Assembly: GCA_029237695.1 (NCBI GenBank)
Contig: CM055265.1
Location: 115,542,067-115,606,066, forward strand
Source of the DNA: Conchocele bisecta
Lineage: Eukaryota; Mollusca; Bivalvia; Lucinida; Thyasiridae
DNA: 64,000 nt
Direction of reading: 5' to 3'
Under the pieces are notes generated by a model. It did not search any database and had not been told where the DNA came from. It saw only the letters and a program-made list of their open reading frames with translations. Positions 53,317 to 63,955 of the stretch are shown one piece after another (the stretch's first letter is position 1; the number at the start of each line of letters is the position of its first letter). A program made the translations under genes and the position numbers.

Positions 53317-53555
53317 TACGGAGCCCCGCAGGGGACGTAGAATTTTTTATTAATTCGTTCCCACGAAATAACAATTCGTTTCCACGAACGAATTGTTATT
53401 TCGTGGGAACGAATTGTCAATTCGAGGGAACGAATTGTTATTTCGTGGGAACGAATTGTTAATTGCAGGGAACGAATTGTTAAATTGAGGGAACGAATTG
53501 TTATTTCATGGGAACGAATTAATAAAAAAATCCATGTCCCATGCGGGGCTCCGTA
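53317..53555. mobile_element. TACGG fold-back element, GGGAACGAATTGTTA core (copy 5, short left arm)
   Basis: TACGGAGCCCCGCAGGGGAC to GTCCCATGCGGGGCTCCGTA. The flanks TATATC (53311-53316) and TTTATC (53556-53561) are a 6-bp duplication with one change. The left arm is reduced to two units; the right arm keeps six. Confidence 0.9.
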
Positions 53556-53907
53556 TTTATCACACCACAACAGGCAATGAGATAAGTCACGATCCCAGGT
53601 GAGCTATCCCATTCCGTTTCGGCTTCTTGTTTCATATATGTACGGACTGTGTATTTATTCATCATGATTAATTTTCTTGGTATGAAATCTGTTTTATTCA
53701 TCGTGTATAATTATACTTAGACCTATTTGTATGCGATCGTTTTTACACTCATCTCGCGTGTATGTTTGTTTATTCGTATGAGATATTTTTAATTCTGGGT
53801 AATTGCTTTTAGCGTGCTGTTACTTTTATATACTCACAGGGCGTCCGGTTTAGATAGGTTCACTGTAATATAACTGTTCTCGAGCAATATTTCATGCTAA
53901 TACTTAT
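53556..53907. other. Gene-free stretch with a MITE end
   Basis: Only a half copy of the CAGTGNAACCTCTCTA hairpin family (53836-53867) is recognised. Confidence 0.5.
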
Positions 53908-54303
53908 CAAGGTGTATGATCACGTGGTACTAACAACAACAACAAGTACTGAAACTTTCAGAATCCATCCGATTCACGTATTATGTGATATTGTCCTTAT
54001 TACGTAACGTATTTTGATGAAATATGGCGCATCAAACGCGTCTTGTTAAGCTGCATTTTGTGGTCTCTGTACTTTGGCCCAAACTTCTGTCGTTTTTGCG
54101 AAGAATCGATTTCCGTAGACACGGAAATCGATTCTTCGCAAAAACGACAGAAGTTTGTGCTATATGTGTCTGCGCCATATTTCATCAAAATCAGTATCAT
54201 ATTAAGGAAAATATCAAATAATACTTACTTTGGAGTGGGAAAGATTTCAACACATTCAGCCACTGTTGTTGTTGTTGTAATAACCACGTGATCATGCACC
54301 TTG
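53908..54303. mobile_element. MITE 'CAAGGTGTATGATCACGTGG' copy 3
   Basis: CAAGGTGTATGATCACGTGG to CCACGTGATCATGCACCTTG, with the central ATCGATTTCCGT/ACGGAAATCGAT at about 54106-54134. Confidence 0.88.
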
Positions 54304-54416
54304 ATTATCCCACACACTAAGAATATGCACACTTATCCCGTCAGTTTCAAATTCCACCGGTGCTTCGAATTCACTCCGCGCCGGCGTAAACTGTCTCACG
54401 TCGAAAAAATGCACCA

Positions 54417-54618
54417 GGGGCCCGTTTCACTAAACTTCTTACGACTAAAAAAGTGCAAATTTAGAATCGTCTGGGAATTTCAATTGATGGATTTACATTT
54501 ATTGAGCATAGGCTAAATGCAGCCTATGTTCGATAAATGTAAATCCAATCACTCTTTACAAGAACACATTATTAATGTGACATTTACAGACTATCATAAT
54601 TTTGCACTTGCGAACATA
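54417..54618. mobile_element. Fold-back MITE 'GTTTCACTAAACTTCGTACG', right end lost
   Basis: GGGGCCCGTTTCACTAAACT at the left. The right arm stops after TTTTGCACTTGCGAACATA. It is preceded by a fragment (54340-54416) of the GCGCCGGATTCC repeat. Confidence 0.8.
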
Positions 54619-54795
54619 CATGAACTAGTCTGAAAATCATTTTGTGACGGTTGGATTGGTTGTAAAATTAACATATCAAAATGCATTCCAGTTACTTAGG
54701 GACGAAAGGGTTAAATATTGGTTTGAAGTCTTCACCGGTGCTTCACTCCGCGCCGACGTAAACTGTTTCACGTCGAAAAAATGCACCGGGGTCCT

Positions 54796-55100
54796 GTAGC
54801 CTATTTCACCAACATTGCAAAGTATATTTATCTAGCAAAGTATACTTTGAGGGAGAAATTTTCAATTTAAGGATACATTTATTAATTTTTATTATACTGA
54901 ATTTATTACATTATCACAGCCAAAATGGCTGTGATAATGTAATAAATTCAGTGTAATAATTCTGCATACTTTTAATCATTAAATATATGCAGTCGTTAGT
55001 TCTATAAGAAATAATGCATTTCGAGAAAAATAAATGATTACTCCCTCAAAGTATACTTTGCTAGATAAGTATACTTTGCAATTTTGATGAAATACGCTAC
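54796..55100. mobile_element. Fold-back MITE 'GTAGCCTATTTCACC' copy 6
   Basis: GTAGCCTATTTCACCAACAT to TTTTGATGAAATACGCTAC, with the perfect centre ATCACAGCC/GGCTGTGAT at 54913-54937. Confidence 0.87.
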
Positions 55101-55808
55101 TGACCTGACGAGATGCCAATCAGATCTACTTAGAGCTATCGCAGAGAATTCGTCAGGAAGCCGGCGCTCATTTCCATGTGAAACGTTTTACGTCGGCGCG
55201 GAGTGCAGCACCAATGGGTCTCAGAGGACTTGTACGGATGTATAAATTATCTTCCCCCAAAATTTGCACCCATCATAAAGTGTGAAAAGGTTTAGCAAAT
55301 TGCTAAATAATTGACTTGTAAATTACAAAAGCAGAGCTCACTATAACCCATCGTCTGTCCTACATGTACGTAGTCTGGGTAAACTACAGATTATTCTCAA
55401 TTATACAATTATTGTCATTTTGCTGGCTCCGAATACGCTATAAACGTGAGAATTTCATGGTCTTTTTGACGATAAATGATGTGTATGCCAATTTTGTTAC
55501 CCTGTTCACATATTAGATATAAGGCCATGTAAATTTAATTTACTGAATATCGTCCGAATTCTGGAGAACAAAATAGGGCGAATGGGATGGGAAGCTGTTC
55601 AATTTTATTTTTCAGTTAAAGTTGTTGTAATTAGTGTTAAACAAATAGTTAATGAGTTTTCGTCATCTCGTCAGGATCTGCAGCATTTGTCAGTATTATT
55701 CAATTCTAACCCACATTTTCTTATTAATATAATAGTAAAAAATATATCACGAGACACGGAATGTTTTGTATTTAGGGGTGATTTTTTTATCTTTGTTATT
55801 TTCCAATG
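55101..55808. other. Gene-free stretch
   Basis: A fragment of the GCGCCGGATTCC repeat lies near 55150-55215. Nothing else is recognised. Confidence 0.45.
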
Positions 55809-55884
55809 AAAGTATATGTTGTAACCACTCATTTGAACCGTTTCGAAGAGGAGACGGTTCAAATGGTGTTCGCAACATATACTT
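55809..55884. mobile_element. Hairpin MITE 'AAAGTATATGTT' copy 2
   Basis: AAAGTATATGTTGTAACCAC ... TTGAACCGT is mirrored by ACGGTTCAAATGG ... GCAACATATACTT, as in the C/EBP 3' UTR. Confidence 0.8.
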
Positions 55885-55956
55885 CTGACCACATATAAAT
55901 ACAATATTTAGGATTTTCCACAAACAGCACATGCATACGTATGTAAACCTCGATTA

Positions 55957-56222
55957 TCACAGCTTTGATTCATCGGGCTTATGGAATTTGTGACCAGTGT
56001 AGCTCCTGATCATATAGCATACTCATGTAGGCTGATAACGATCTACATTGCTTGTTAGATGCATGCCTGTGATTCATTGAAGGTGACCAGGACTGTACGC
56101 TGGTGGGGCGTGGGGGTGGGGGGCGGGAGGGGGCGACGGTTGCGACCAGTGTAGCCCCCAGATCAGCATCTACACTGGTCGCGAAACAATAATACTGTCC
56201 ATTTTTCCAATCACAGCCATAT
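55957..56222. mobile_element. Fold-back MITE 'ATGTGGCTGTGACTGGAGAA' copy 7
   Basis: The left end is diverged (CACAGCTTTGATTCATCGGG). The right end CCATTTTTCCAATCACAGCC is recognisable. A G-rich insertion lies at about 56102-56136. Confidence 0.65.
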
Positions 56223-56446
56223 ATACTGAGCTGTTCTGGGGCTACGCTGTTCGCAAACGACGTACGATTTGCATTGTCAGTCGGCAACCCAGTGTAGACT
56301 AGTATTATTAACCTGTTCACCCCTAAATAACTGGAATGGATTTTGATATGCTAATTTTGCAACCACTCGAGTCGTCATAAAATGATTTTCAGACCAGTCC
56401 ATTTATGAAAAGGGGGTGTTTCTTGTTCTAAAAAATATGAATATTA

Positions 56447-56515
56447 CTTGCAAAAATTGCAGATCCTGATGAGACGGCTCGTCACGAGCCGGCTCATCTG
56501 GATCTACACTGTTTG
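56447..56515. repeat. Hairpin repeat 'GATGAGACGGCTC' copy
   Basis: TTGCAGATCCTGATGAGACG is mirrored by CGGCTCATCTGGATCTACAC. Confidence 0.75.
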
Positions 56516-56702
56516 CCAATACCACTATACAGGCCTGTGGTGTTGAAAGGGTTAAGAGCAATTTATGTCTGGATCTGTCTGGATGTCTGGATCTACACTG
56601 TTTGATAATACCACTATACAGGTATGTAGAGTTGAAAGGGATAAAGGGGTACAGAACTTGCAAAGTCACGAGTAACTGCTGTTGGAACAACTTCCGAAGC
56701 AT

Positions 56703-56918
56703 GGGCCCGTTTCACTAAACTTCGTACGGAGATTTTTTTTAAGAAGTTGTTTCTCACAGAGACGTGGTTGGTTCCGTAATGCTACTGTTTTCTATCTACA
56801 TACACATGCCAGTACTGATAAGCCCGTCCACGAAGGATGTCAGAGCAAATGAAGTTATACATTTAAATTTTGCACTTACGAACGTCCTAACCGTACGACG
56901 TTTAGTGAAACGGGACCC
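56703..56918. mobile_element. Fold-back MITE 'GTTTCACTAAACTTCGTACG', interior replaced
   Basis: GGGCCCGTTTCACTAAACTT and ACGTTTAGTGAAACGGGAC bracket about 150 bp that does not follow the family consensus. Confidence 0.65.
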
Positions 56919-56996
56919 AGCATCGGTCTTGGAATCTATCGATTTGACGTGACGTCACGTCTACAAATTATACACACACCAATCAAAATAAGCACC

Positions 56997-57240
56997 AGGG
57001 GCCCGTTTCACCAAATTACGTTAAGATAAGAATGTTCTTACGAAGATTTCTATAGATTTACGTTTCACATCAATGTGCAATAGTAATGTTACACTGTTCC
57101 ACCGACATGTAAGGATTATTAAATCTGAACAAATCAATTACAGATTTGTCAGGATCGGCTGTTAATGGCAACTGCATGCAGTTAATTGTAGTTTCGCACT
57201 TACGAACTTCTTAGTTGTACGAAGCTTAGTGAAATGGGCA
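56997..57240. mobile_element. Relative of the GTTTCACTAAAC MITE family
   Basis: GGGGCCCGTTTCACCAAATT to GAAGCTTAGTGAAATGGGCAC. The interior has a different central palindrome, AACTGCATGCAGTT (57171-57184). A third partial relative (57249-57423, GTTTAGTGAAAGAAG to TTAAGTGAAACGGGC) follows directly. Confidence 0.65.
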
Positions 57241-57902
57241 CCTCTTAGTTGTACGAAGTTTAGTGAAAGAAGTTCGTAAGTGCAAAGTTAAACTTTTTGT
57301 TCTGACAGCCGATTGTAGAAATAAAATGATAGCATTTAAGAGAAACACGTTCATGTGGGAAGCAAATTCATAGAAACCGTCGTACGAACAGTTTGTATTT
57401 ACGAAGTTAAGTGAAACGGGCGCCGGCACATTTGAGAGGGGAGTATGTTGGCGGCTACGATTTGACGCAGTGCAACGCTGTGGGCGGGGATGCAATTTTC
57501 CGTCGTTTTATTGTATTTTTCTCTCATTTACTTAACAAAAAAAACCCTGTTTTTGGCAGCGGGCCGATTCCGATCTACTGCCAAATCACGTTTATGACTA
57601 GAAATATAGAAAATATGAACGCAATGCAGAAGATGGAAGTTTTTCCCCGCGTGGGAGTGTGTCTATGACATACAGAATTCGCATCGCCGACTCCAGACGT
57701 TTTGCAATCGCATTATTTCATTGATTGATAGTAGCAGCGCAAAATTGCAATATTGTATTCGCAAGAGCCATCATGTACTCCCCAAGTCTGCTTAAAATAG
57801 AACTTAACCAATATGATGTTCACGAAACCTGACGCCTATGGGCGTTTTCCAAATCGGTCAGGATCTGACAAAACCGGGATTATTGATTTTCAGACCAGTG
57901 TA

Positions 57903-57998
57903 CAGTAGGGTCAGCGTGTAAGTGAACACACGAACGAGCACGACAGGTTCCAACCTGTCGTGTTCGTTCGTGTGTGCACTTACACGCTGACCCCACTG
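57903..57998. mobile_element. TA-flanked hairpin MITE 'CAGTGGGGTCAG' copy
   Basis: CAGTAGGGTCAGCGTGTAAG to CTTACACGCTGACCCCACTG, with TA on both sides. A right-half copy follows at 58146-58195 (ACCTGTCGTGTTCGTTCGTG to CCCCACTG, TA). Confidence 0.9.
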
Positions 57999-58057
57999 TA
58001 TTTCATGTATACAAAAAAATATAAATATTTTTCTGCATTTTTTCTCATTTCGCATCA

Positions 58058-58132
58058 AAAGTGTATGTTGTTACCACTCAGTTGAACCGTCTCGGCGAGA
58101 CGGTTCAACTGAGTGGTAACAACATACACTTT
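58058..58132. mobile_element. Hairpin MITE 'AAAGTATATGTT' copy 3
   Basis: AAAGTGTATGTTGTTACCAC ... GTCTCGGCGAGAC ... GTGGTAACAACATACACTTT, a perfect 75-nt palindrome. Confidence 0.87.
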
Positions 58133-58257
58133 GGATGGGCAGCGAACCAACCTGTCGTGTTCGTTCGTGTGTGCACTTACACGCTGACCCCACTGTAGCT
58201 ACTGGTAGGCTACACCACCGCCGGCGCTAATCTCGCCAATCGTTGAGAATTATTTTA

Positions 58258-58466
58258 CAGTGGAACCTCTCTAAACCGGACACCGAGAAAACGTCTTATT
58301 TTCGATGAGTTTCTCGGTCATCTATCTCATGTGCTTATGTCTGTTCGTGATCGCATAGCACACAACTATGGCTCGGAATGACAAAACGCCTGATTTACAG
58401 TGAAACCTCTCTCAACCGGACACCCTGGGGAACTCCCAGGGTGTCCGGTTTAGAGAGGTTTCACCG
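58258..58466. mobile_element. Hairpin MITE 'CAGTGNAACCTCTCTA': half copy plus complete copy
   Basis: CAGTGGAACCTCTCTAAACC (58258) lacks a mirror. CAGTGAAACCTCTCTCAACC (58398) to GTTTAGAGAGGTTTCACCG (58466) is complete around CTGGGGAACTCCCAG, with TA before it. Confidence 0.78.
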
Positions 58467-58469
58467 TGA

Positions 58470-58650
58470 ATATGCTTCAAAATACTTGTATATCGTGATT
58501 GAAATCAAGCGGGTTGATTGCCTGAGCCTGAGCTGTGCTACAGCTCAGGCTCAGTCAATCAAACTGCTTGATTACGAGTTGTGGTTTCAGAAACGTAGGT
58601 GTTCAGAAACGTTGACATATGGGCAAGATTAACGCAGGTGGCTATGCACC
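58470..58650. mobile_element. Fold-back repeat 'TGAGCCTGAGCTGT' copy 3
   Basis: GCCTGAGCCTGAGCTGT/ACAGCTCAGGCTCAG stem at about 58521-58555, with outer ATCAAGCGGGTTGATT / AATCAAACTGCTTGAT arms. Confidence 0.78.
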
Positions 58651-58734
58651 ACCTGTAAGCAGCATGACAACAGTTCGGTCTACGATTTTTATTGGGTGTG
58701 TAATTCATGGTTCGTTATTCATAAAAAAAGCATA

Positions 58735-58975
58735 TAAAATCCACTGTCGCTGCACATTTTCACGTCGAAAAATGCATCGGTTTCTTGACGAGATCCCAGT
58801 CGCATGAACGCATTTTCGTCTAGCAACCGGCGCAAATTTCTTGCGCCGGTTTCTTGACGAAAATGTGTTAATGTAGCATCTTTTGCACATATAGGTGAAT
58901 GTGAATTCGTCAGGAATCCGGCGCCTATTTCGTCGTGAAACAGTATGCGCCGACGCTGAGTGCAGCACCAGTACA
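58735..58975. repeat. Interspersed repeat 'GCGCCGGATTCCTGACGAATT' copy 2
   Basis: Contains GAATTCGTCAGGAATCCGGC, ATTTCGTCGTGAAACAGTAT and the inverted CGGCGCAAATTTCTTGCGCCG. Confidence 0.65.
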
Positions 58976-59036
58976 ATTGTACCATGCGCACCATGTCACA
59001 ATCCCAGTGGGTGCAACAGTGTAAACCTTGACCATG

Positions 59037-59247
59037 CACAGGTGGACGGCTCGGACCTGCGACACAAACAAAAATCCTAATTAAAAAATATTATTACAAA
59101 AAATCCATTACCCCACCCACTTGGTCTCATACAATACTATGTTCTATTATAGAACATAGTACTGTACGAGACCAAGTGGGTGGGGGTAATGGATTTTTTT
59201 TGCAATGGGCATTTTTGTTTGTCTCAGGCCCGAGTCGTCCACCTGTG
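59037..59247. mobile_element. Fold-back MITE 'CACAGGTGGAAGAC' copy 2
   Basis: CACAGGTGGACGGCTCGGAC to CGAGTCGTCCACCTGTG. The flanks TGACCATG/TGACCCTA agree at six of eight positions. The central perfect palindrome is at about 59135-59165. Confidence 0.8.
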
Positions 59248-59364
59248 TGACCCTAATGCGCGAATTCGAACAGAAATTATAGATGAGAAACTCTTACAAA
59301 AAAACTTTAAAAACTAGAGCACAGTCGATGGCGCGCCATCGCAATATACCCACTTTTCCCAAAT

Positions 59365-59800
59365 GCTAAGTCGAAAAGGGTGAGATAATCCATGACCGGG
59401 GGTCGAATAAAAATTCAAAATTCACTGTGCGCGTCTATACAGCATACGGAAGGCACATACCAAGTTTCAAGTCCCTATAGCTATTACGGTTAAAAAAATA
59501 CTTCTTACAAGGCAAGATTTATAGATTTTAAGTCAAAAAGTGGGAGATAATCCATGACCAAGGGTCGAATAAAAAATAAAAAATCACTTTGCGCATCTAC
59601 ACAGCATAAGGAAGGCACCCACCAAGTTTCAAGTCCCTAGCTATTACGGTTAAACAGTTTTACTTCTTACAAGGCAAAATTGAGAGATTGTAAGTTAAAA
59701 AGTGGGAGATAATCAATGATAAAAAATGAAATTCACTTTGCACATCTACACACCATAAGGAAGGCACAGACCGAGTTTCAAGTTCCTAGCTATTACAGTT
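59365..59800 (+). repeat. ~162-bp tandem repeat, about 2.7 copies
   Basis: GGGAGATAATCCATGACC recurs at about 59381, 59543 and 59702, with ACACAGCATAAGGAAGGCAC and CCAAGTTTCAAGTCCCTA in each unit. Confidence 0.8.
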
Positions 59801-59886
59801 TGGGCTGGCCTGTGTCTTTACTGGTTGCAAAGATAATACGACTCGTTTTCCCAGATTGTGGCAAGCTAAGCTGGTAACACTACTAA

Positions 59887-61054
59887 ATGAAAAGTCATGC
59901 AGAGCATGATGTTATTAGCCGATCAAATCAGGGTAAAGTGCATCGAACATATGTAGGTGTCTCTGGTAACATTGTCAATGGTAAACTATTTTCGACCACA
60001 GTTCTGTACCCAGCGTTGACATTTTTCTCGATTTTGTGCAGGTTTTGGAAACCCGTTCCCAAATCCATCCAATAGCAGCAATGCCATAGCAGCAATGTTT
60101 TGTTGTCACCATTATGTTGCGAAATATTCCAGCGTAACACCTGTACTGTATGCTCTATTTATCTACAAATTACACTCCGCAATACACAAAGTTGTAGTCA
60201 CTGTGTGTGTGTTTGTCCGAATTCTGTGGCAGCATGCGAGTGGGCGGAGCTACCAGGGCTATATATATCTAGCGGTTACAGTGTCATCTAAAAATAGACG
60301 CAAGCTCCTGCGTATTCAGGCACATGCCCAGATTGGCCTAATGTGCCCCATCCGTGATATTTTGCGCGATGTCGGGCGCAAGACAATCAATAATTTGCGG
60401 CATTGACAATAATTAAGGGGATTGCCGCAATCGCGCGTGCTGGATGCATCCCTGCCATCCGTGCATGATACGTAAACAAATCAAAGTTGGCTATGAAGGG
60501 CAATTCTTCGTTTTGATTGGTGGAAAATTTTGTGAATATTAACTAGCGTCAAATGACGCGCATACGCGATCCAATGGGATAAACCCGAGATGCTGGGATA
60601 AACCCGAAAATGCTGGGGTTACTAGTAAGGAGATTTTGAGCAGAGGTCGATTATAAATTAGCCGAATAAACACATTTTACGCGATTATACGTGGCTGAAA
60701 CTTGTTCTGTTTAATAAATAAAAGCTTTAAATTAGCCCAATAATCGGCGTATGTTGGCGTATATGGCCATTAGAGCCAACTATGGACTTCAACAACAATA
60801 ACTTCCGGGTTAAATCTCTTCAGGCGTTCAGCTCATTAAGTATTCAAAATTGTGTTATTTGGCTATAAGTAAAGTTTTAAACGGAGATAATTGCCAAAAA
60901 TGCAAACTTTATCGGTTGATGCAATTTGGAAGTGATACAGAAAAATTCGCGTTCGTAGATTACCGAATAGCGGAGAAAAGGGTTGCTACAAACTTTTTCA
61001 GAATTCGATGGATAACCAACATATTAGCCGATCTATAAATAGATCGGCTAATAA
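59887..61054. repeat. 1.17-kb duplicated block, copy 2
   Basis: Collinear with 34342-35512 from ATGAAAAGTCATGCAGAGCA to GATCGGCTAATAA, over 99% identical by eye. The flanking sequences differ immediately outside. Confidence 0.9.
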
Positions 61055-61266
61055 CAATATGTATGTTCCAAGTAACATCGCTACATACATCATCAATATT
61101 TTACGGGATTCCATCCCATATTTTGTTGAGGAGGCGAACAGTTCATTATTTAGAAGAACTGTACATAATGCAAGCTATTCGTGCACGGTTCTGGTATATA
61201 TACCAGCAAGTCTCCATGTATAAACTATATTTATATTATAGTACTCAGTTCTTGTATATACATAAC

Positions 61267-61636
61267 TACGGAAGCCCATTAGGGCCACTTCACTTTTTTT
61301 TAATTTACATTTATTCAAGATGATGTTTTCTTGAATTTTCCAGTTCTTTTCTTGAATTTTCAAGAAAAGATCTTGAAAATTCAAGAAAAGAACTTGAAAA
61401 TTCAAGAAAACATCTTGAAAATTCAAGAAAAGATTTCTTGAATTTTCAAGTTCGTTTCTTGAATTTTCAAGATCTTTTCTTGAAAATTAAAAAGAACTTG
61501 AAAATTCAAGAAAACATCTTGAAAATTCAAGAAAAGAACTTGAAAATTCAAGGAAACATCTTGAAAATTCAAGAAAAGATCTCGAAAATTCAAGAAAAGA
61601 TAAACAAAAGTGAAGTGGCCCTTATGGGCTTCCGTA
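61267..61636. mobile_element. TACGG fold-back element with CTTGAAAATTCAAG core
   Basis: TACGGAAGCCCATTAGGGCC at the left is mirrored by GGCCCTTATGGGCTTCCGTA, then CACTTCAC plus a T/A tract. A perfect 6-bp duplication CATAAC is at 61261-61266 and 61637-61642. The core is a 21-bp array: palindrome CTTGAAAATTCAAG plus the linker AAAAGAT, AAAAGAA or AAAACAT. It is non-coding; frames with NFQDLFL repeats come from the array. Confidence 0.9.
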
Positions 61637-61904
61637 CATAACGGTCGCATTTACCGGTAGGAAAAAAATAAAAATAAATCGCTGGATGTGGGAAGCGAAC
61701 CCGAGACGCCGATTTTCCCAGGTTGTGGCAACATACGTACACGAGCTATATTTAGATGTTTGTCATGTCTGCGTTGGTTGGAAAAGTCAAAGTAACCACG
61801 AAATGATGTTATCAACCCCAGCATGCGGATCCATACACATAAAACAAACAGCAGGAAGTTATAAACAAAAGTGTTGAAATCTAAATTTCTGATTTATTAA
61901 CATT

Positions 61905-62185
61905 TTAAGGTGTTTATATCACCACTAATATCAGTGTGGAAATTTACGACTGATATAAACTGTATAATAATTCCAATCAATACGTGGCAGGGGCGGATCC
62001 AGCATTTGGGGAACGGGGGGTGGGGGGGGGGGGGGTGGGGGGTGCCTGTCCTATTTTCGAGCTCCACGGAGTATGATAGGGGTGGGCCCGCCCCCCCCCC
62101 CCCCCCCCCAGCATGCCCCCCCCCCCCCCCCCCGATTTATTCATTTTATAGAGATATTGTGTGCCGATTGAGTGGGCATGTACCT
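61905..62185. mobile_element. TTAA-type MITE interrupted by a G/C-rich insertion
   Basis: The family blocks AGTGTGGAAATTTACGACTG and CCAATCAATACGTGG stop at 61987. CAGGGGCGGATCCAGCATTT with long G and C runs follows to about 62133. The family resumes with GAGTGGGCATGTACCT and TTAA (62186-62189). The inserted piece resembles the CAGGGGCGGATCC repeat seen again at about 63886-63955. Confidence 0.75.
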
Positions 62186-62189
62186 TTAA

Positions 62190-63439
62190 AGGGTTAAATT
62201 TTGATATAATATCGTGATTTAATTACCCCGACACCTATCACACACCCGTTATCCGGAGATACGCAACTAGGGGAGGAGAACATGGAAAGGGGAACGCACA
62301 AACTAGTGGGAATTTGGAGGGTTTGTAAAATTAGCTAAAACAATATATTTTATGCATGATCAGAACAATGTGAGCTTGCAACGTTGAGGAAGAATGATTG
62401 AAGCACATGTAGCAAAAATATTGAGCTCGAACGCCGTCGTAAAAGTTGAAAATTTATAAATTCAATATAGGATTTTATTTTTTTTTTGTCATTTTTGTTT
62501 AAAAAATCGTCTTTCCTGCACCAATCGTATGCTTTTCAGCACTATCAGGCATACAGTTATGTTTGCTGATCATTTACACTGATACCTTGAAAGCGACAGC
62601 GACCAGGATCTTCTGAGAAAAAAATGGCGGCCGTTTTATGCACCGTGGTATAGCTCAAAATGGTGCACAAAAACTATGGGACTGGAGGACACAAATTGGG
62701 GGACGAGTGCACACAAACTGTGGAACGCGCTGCACAGAAAATGCCAATATACGTGGGTTTTAAGTTGCAAATTCACGTATGTATTTACAAAAATATTATA
62801 TTTGCAGACGAGGATCGACGAATATTTACGCAGGGGCCGGTCCAAATGTGTCTGTAAGGAATTTATGCAAGTTTTTAATCAAAATTCACCACAATTATGC
62901 ATTGTTTTAGTAAGTTCGCTGTTCAATGCAGGCTTCTTTAGCAGCGCTCGTTTATTAATGGGCGAGCAGAGCCTCATTTCGTATTTCAATCAGTAAACCC
63001 GTTTAATACATATCACACATTAAACCATAGGTCACCACCTAAACTCGGAGGAAACCCGGAGTACCCGGAGAAAGACCACAGCAAGCTTGCACGGCATACG
63101 ACAAGTCGACATGATTTCATCCGCAGAATTTCGGGGGCGGGGGGTCGCCATAAAGTTTTGTCCGCGATAACCAATCCATCGATTCACAAGTGCATTCGTT
63201 CGTCCTACGACCATTCCGTCCGTCATAGAATGTTTGTGACGCAATCGTTGTTGTTTCTGTAGCACCCACTGTTTGTCGGAGAGCACCGTGATGTGTATAT
63301 ACAACATATAAACACCATACTTATACTAAGTAACACTGCAATTGTATTGTATGTATATATATTCCTCCGGTGTCCTCGGAGCACCCTCGTCCTAGCGAGA
63401 TATCTCTTTATTTCCCATCACCAATGGTAACTGCGGTAC
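62190..63439. other. Gene-free stretch
   Basis: No supported gene or repeat family. Frames reach about 106 codons without recognisable motifs. Confidence 0.45.
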
Positions 63440-63645
63440 GTCTTATCTGTGTACATTGTACCATCTAGACAGTCACCATGCATGTATTACATGTGTGTAA
63501 AATATTTACACGATCACCACCACAAAGTGTCTTGCTCAAGGACACAACACGCCGGCTCCGACCGCGTCTCGAACCTGCGCAGTTCGGGGACCTCCGATCC
63601 ACAGTCCATCTCGCTACACCCTAGGCCACTCGAGCTCCAGCATCA
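63440..63645 (-). mobile_element. V-domain tRNA-derived SINE (copy 3)
   Basis: Minus strand: A-box-like GGCCTAGGGTGTAGCGAG, B box GGTTCGAGAC, then TTGTGTCCTTGAGCAAGACA at about 63521-63545. The V-type domain is identical to copy 1 over 20 bases. Confidence 0.8.
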
Positions 63646-63885
63646 CTGTCTTTACCGGTGGAAAGTTCTTAAACTTGTGGCGGTGTGTGCTCTATGTGTG
63701 TTTTGCAGCCCGCTGACGGACTGTGCAGTATCTCAATTGCAATGAGAGTCGGTCCTTATTCCGGGATAATTCCGACTGGAATGTGTCGCTATCTGCCTCG
63801 AGAATACACAGGACACTCTCATTATGGTTATCATTGCCAACGTCTTGCTAACGCCAATGATAATAAGATTGAGTTGCACCTTCAG

Positions 63886-63955
63886 GCCCGGATCCAGGGG
63901 GGTGGGGGCGTGAGAGGCGTACGCCCCCCCCCCCCCCCCCCCCCCTATTTTTGAC
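63886..63955. repeat. CGGATCCAGG G/C-run repeat
   Basis: CAGGCCCGGATCCAGGGGGG, then TACGCC and a C run. This is a small relative of the insertion at 61988-62133, and its homopolymer length is uncertain. Confidence 0.6.

Noticed and set aside
62660..62996. 106-codon frame in the last gene-free stretch
   Set aside because: No motif, ordinary length for this base composition, and no splice or promoter context.
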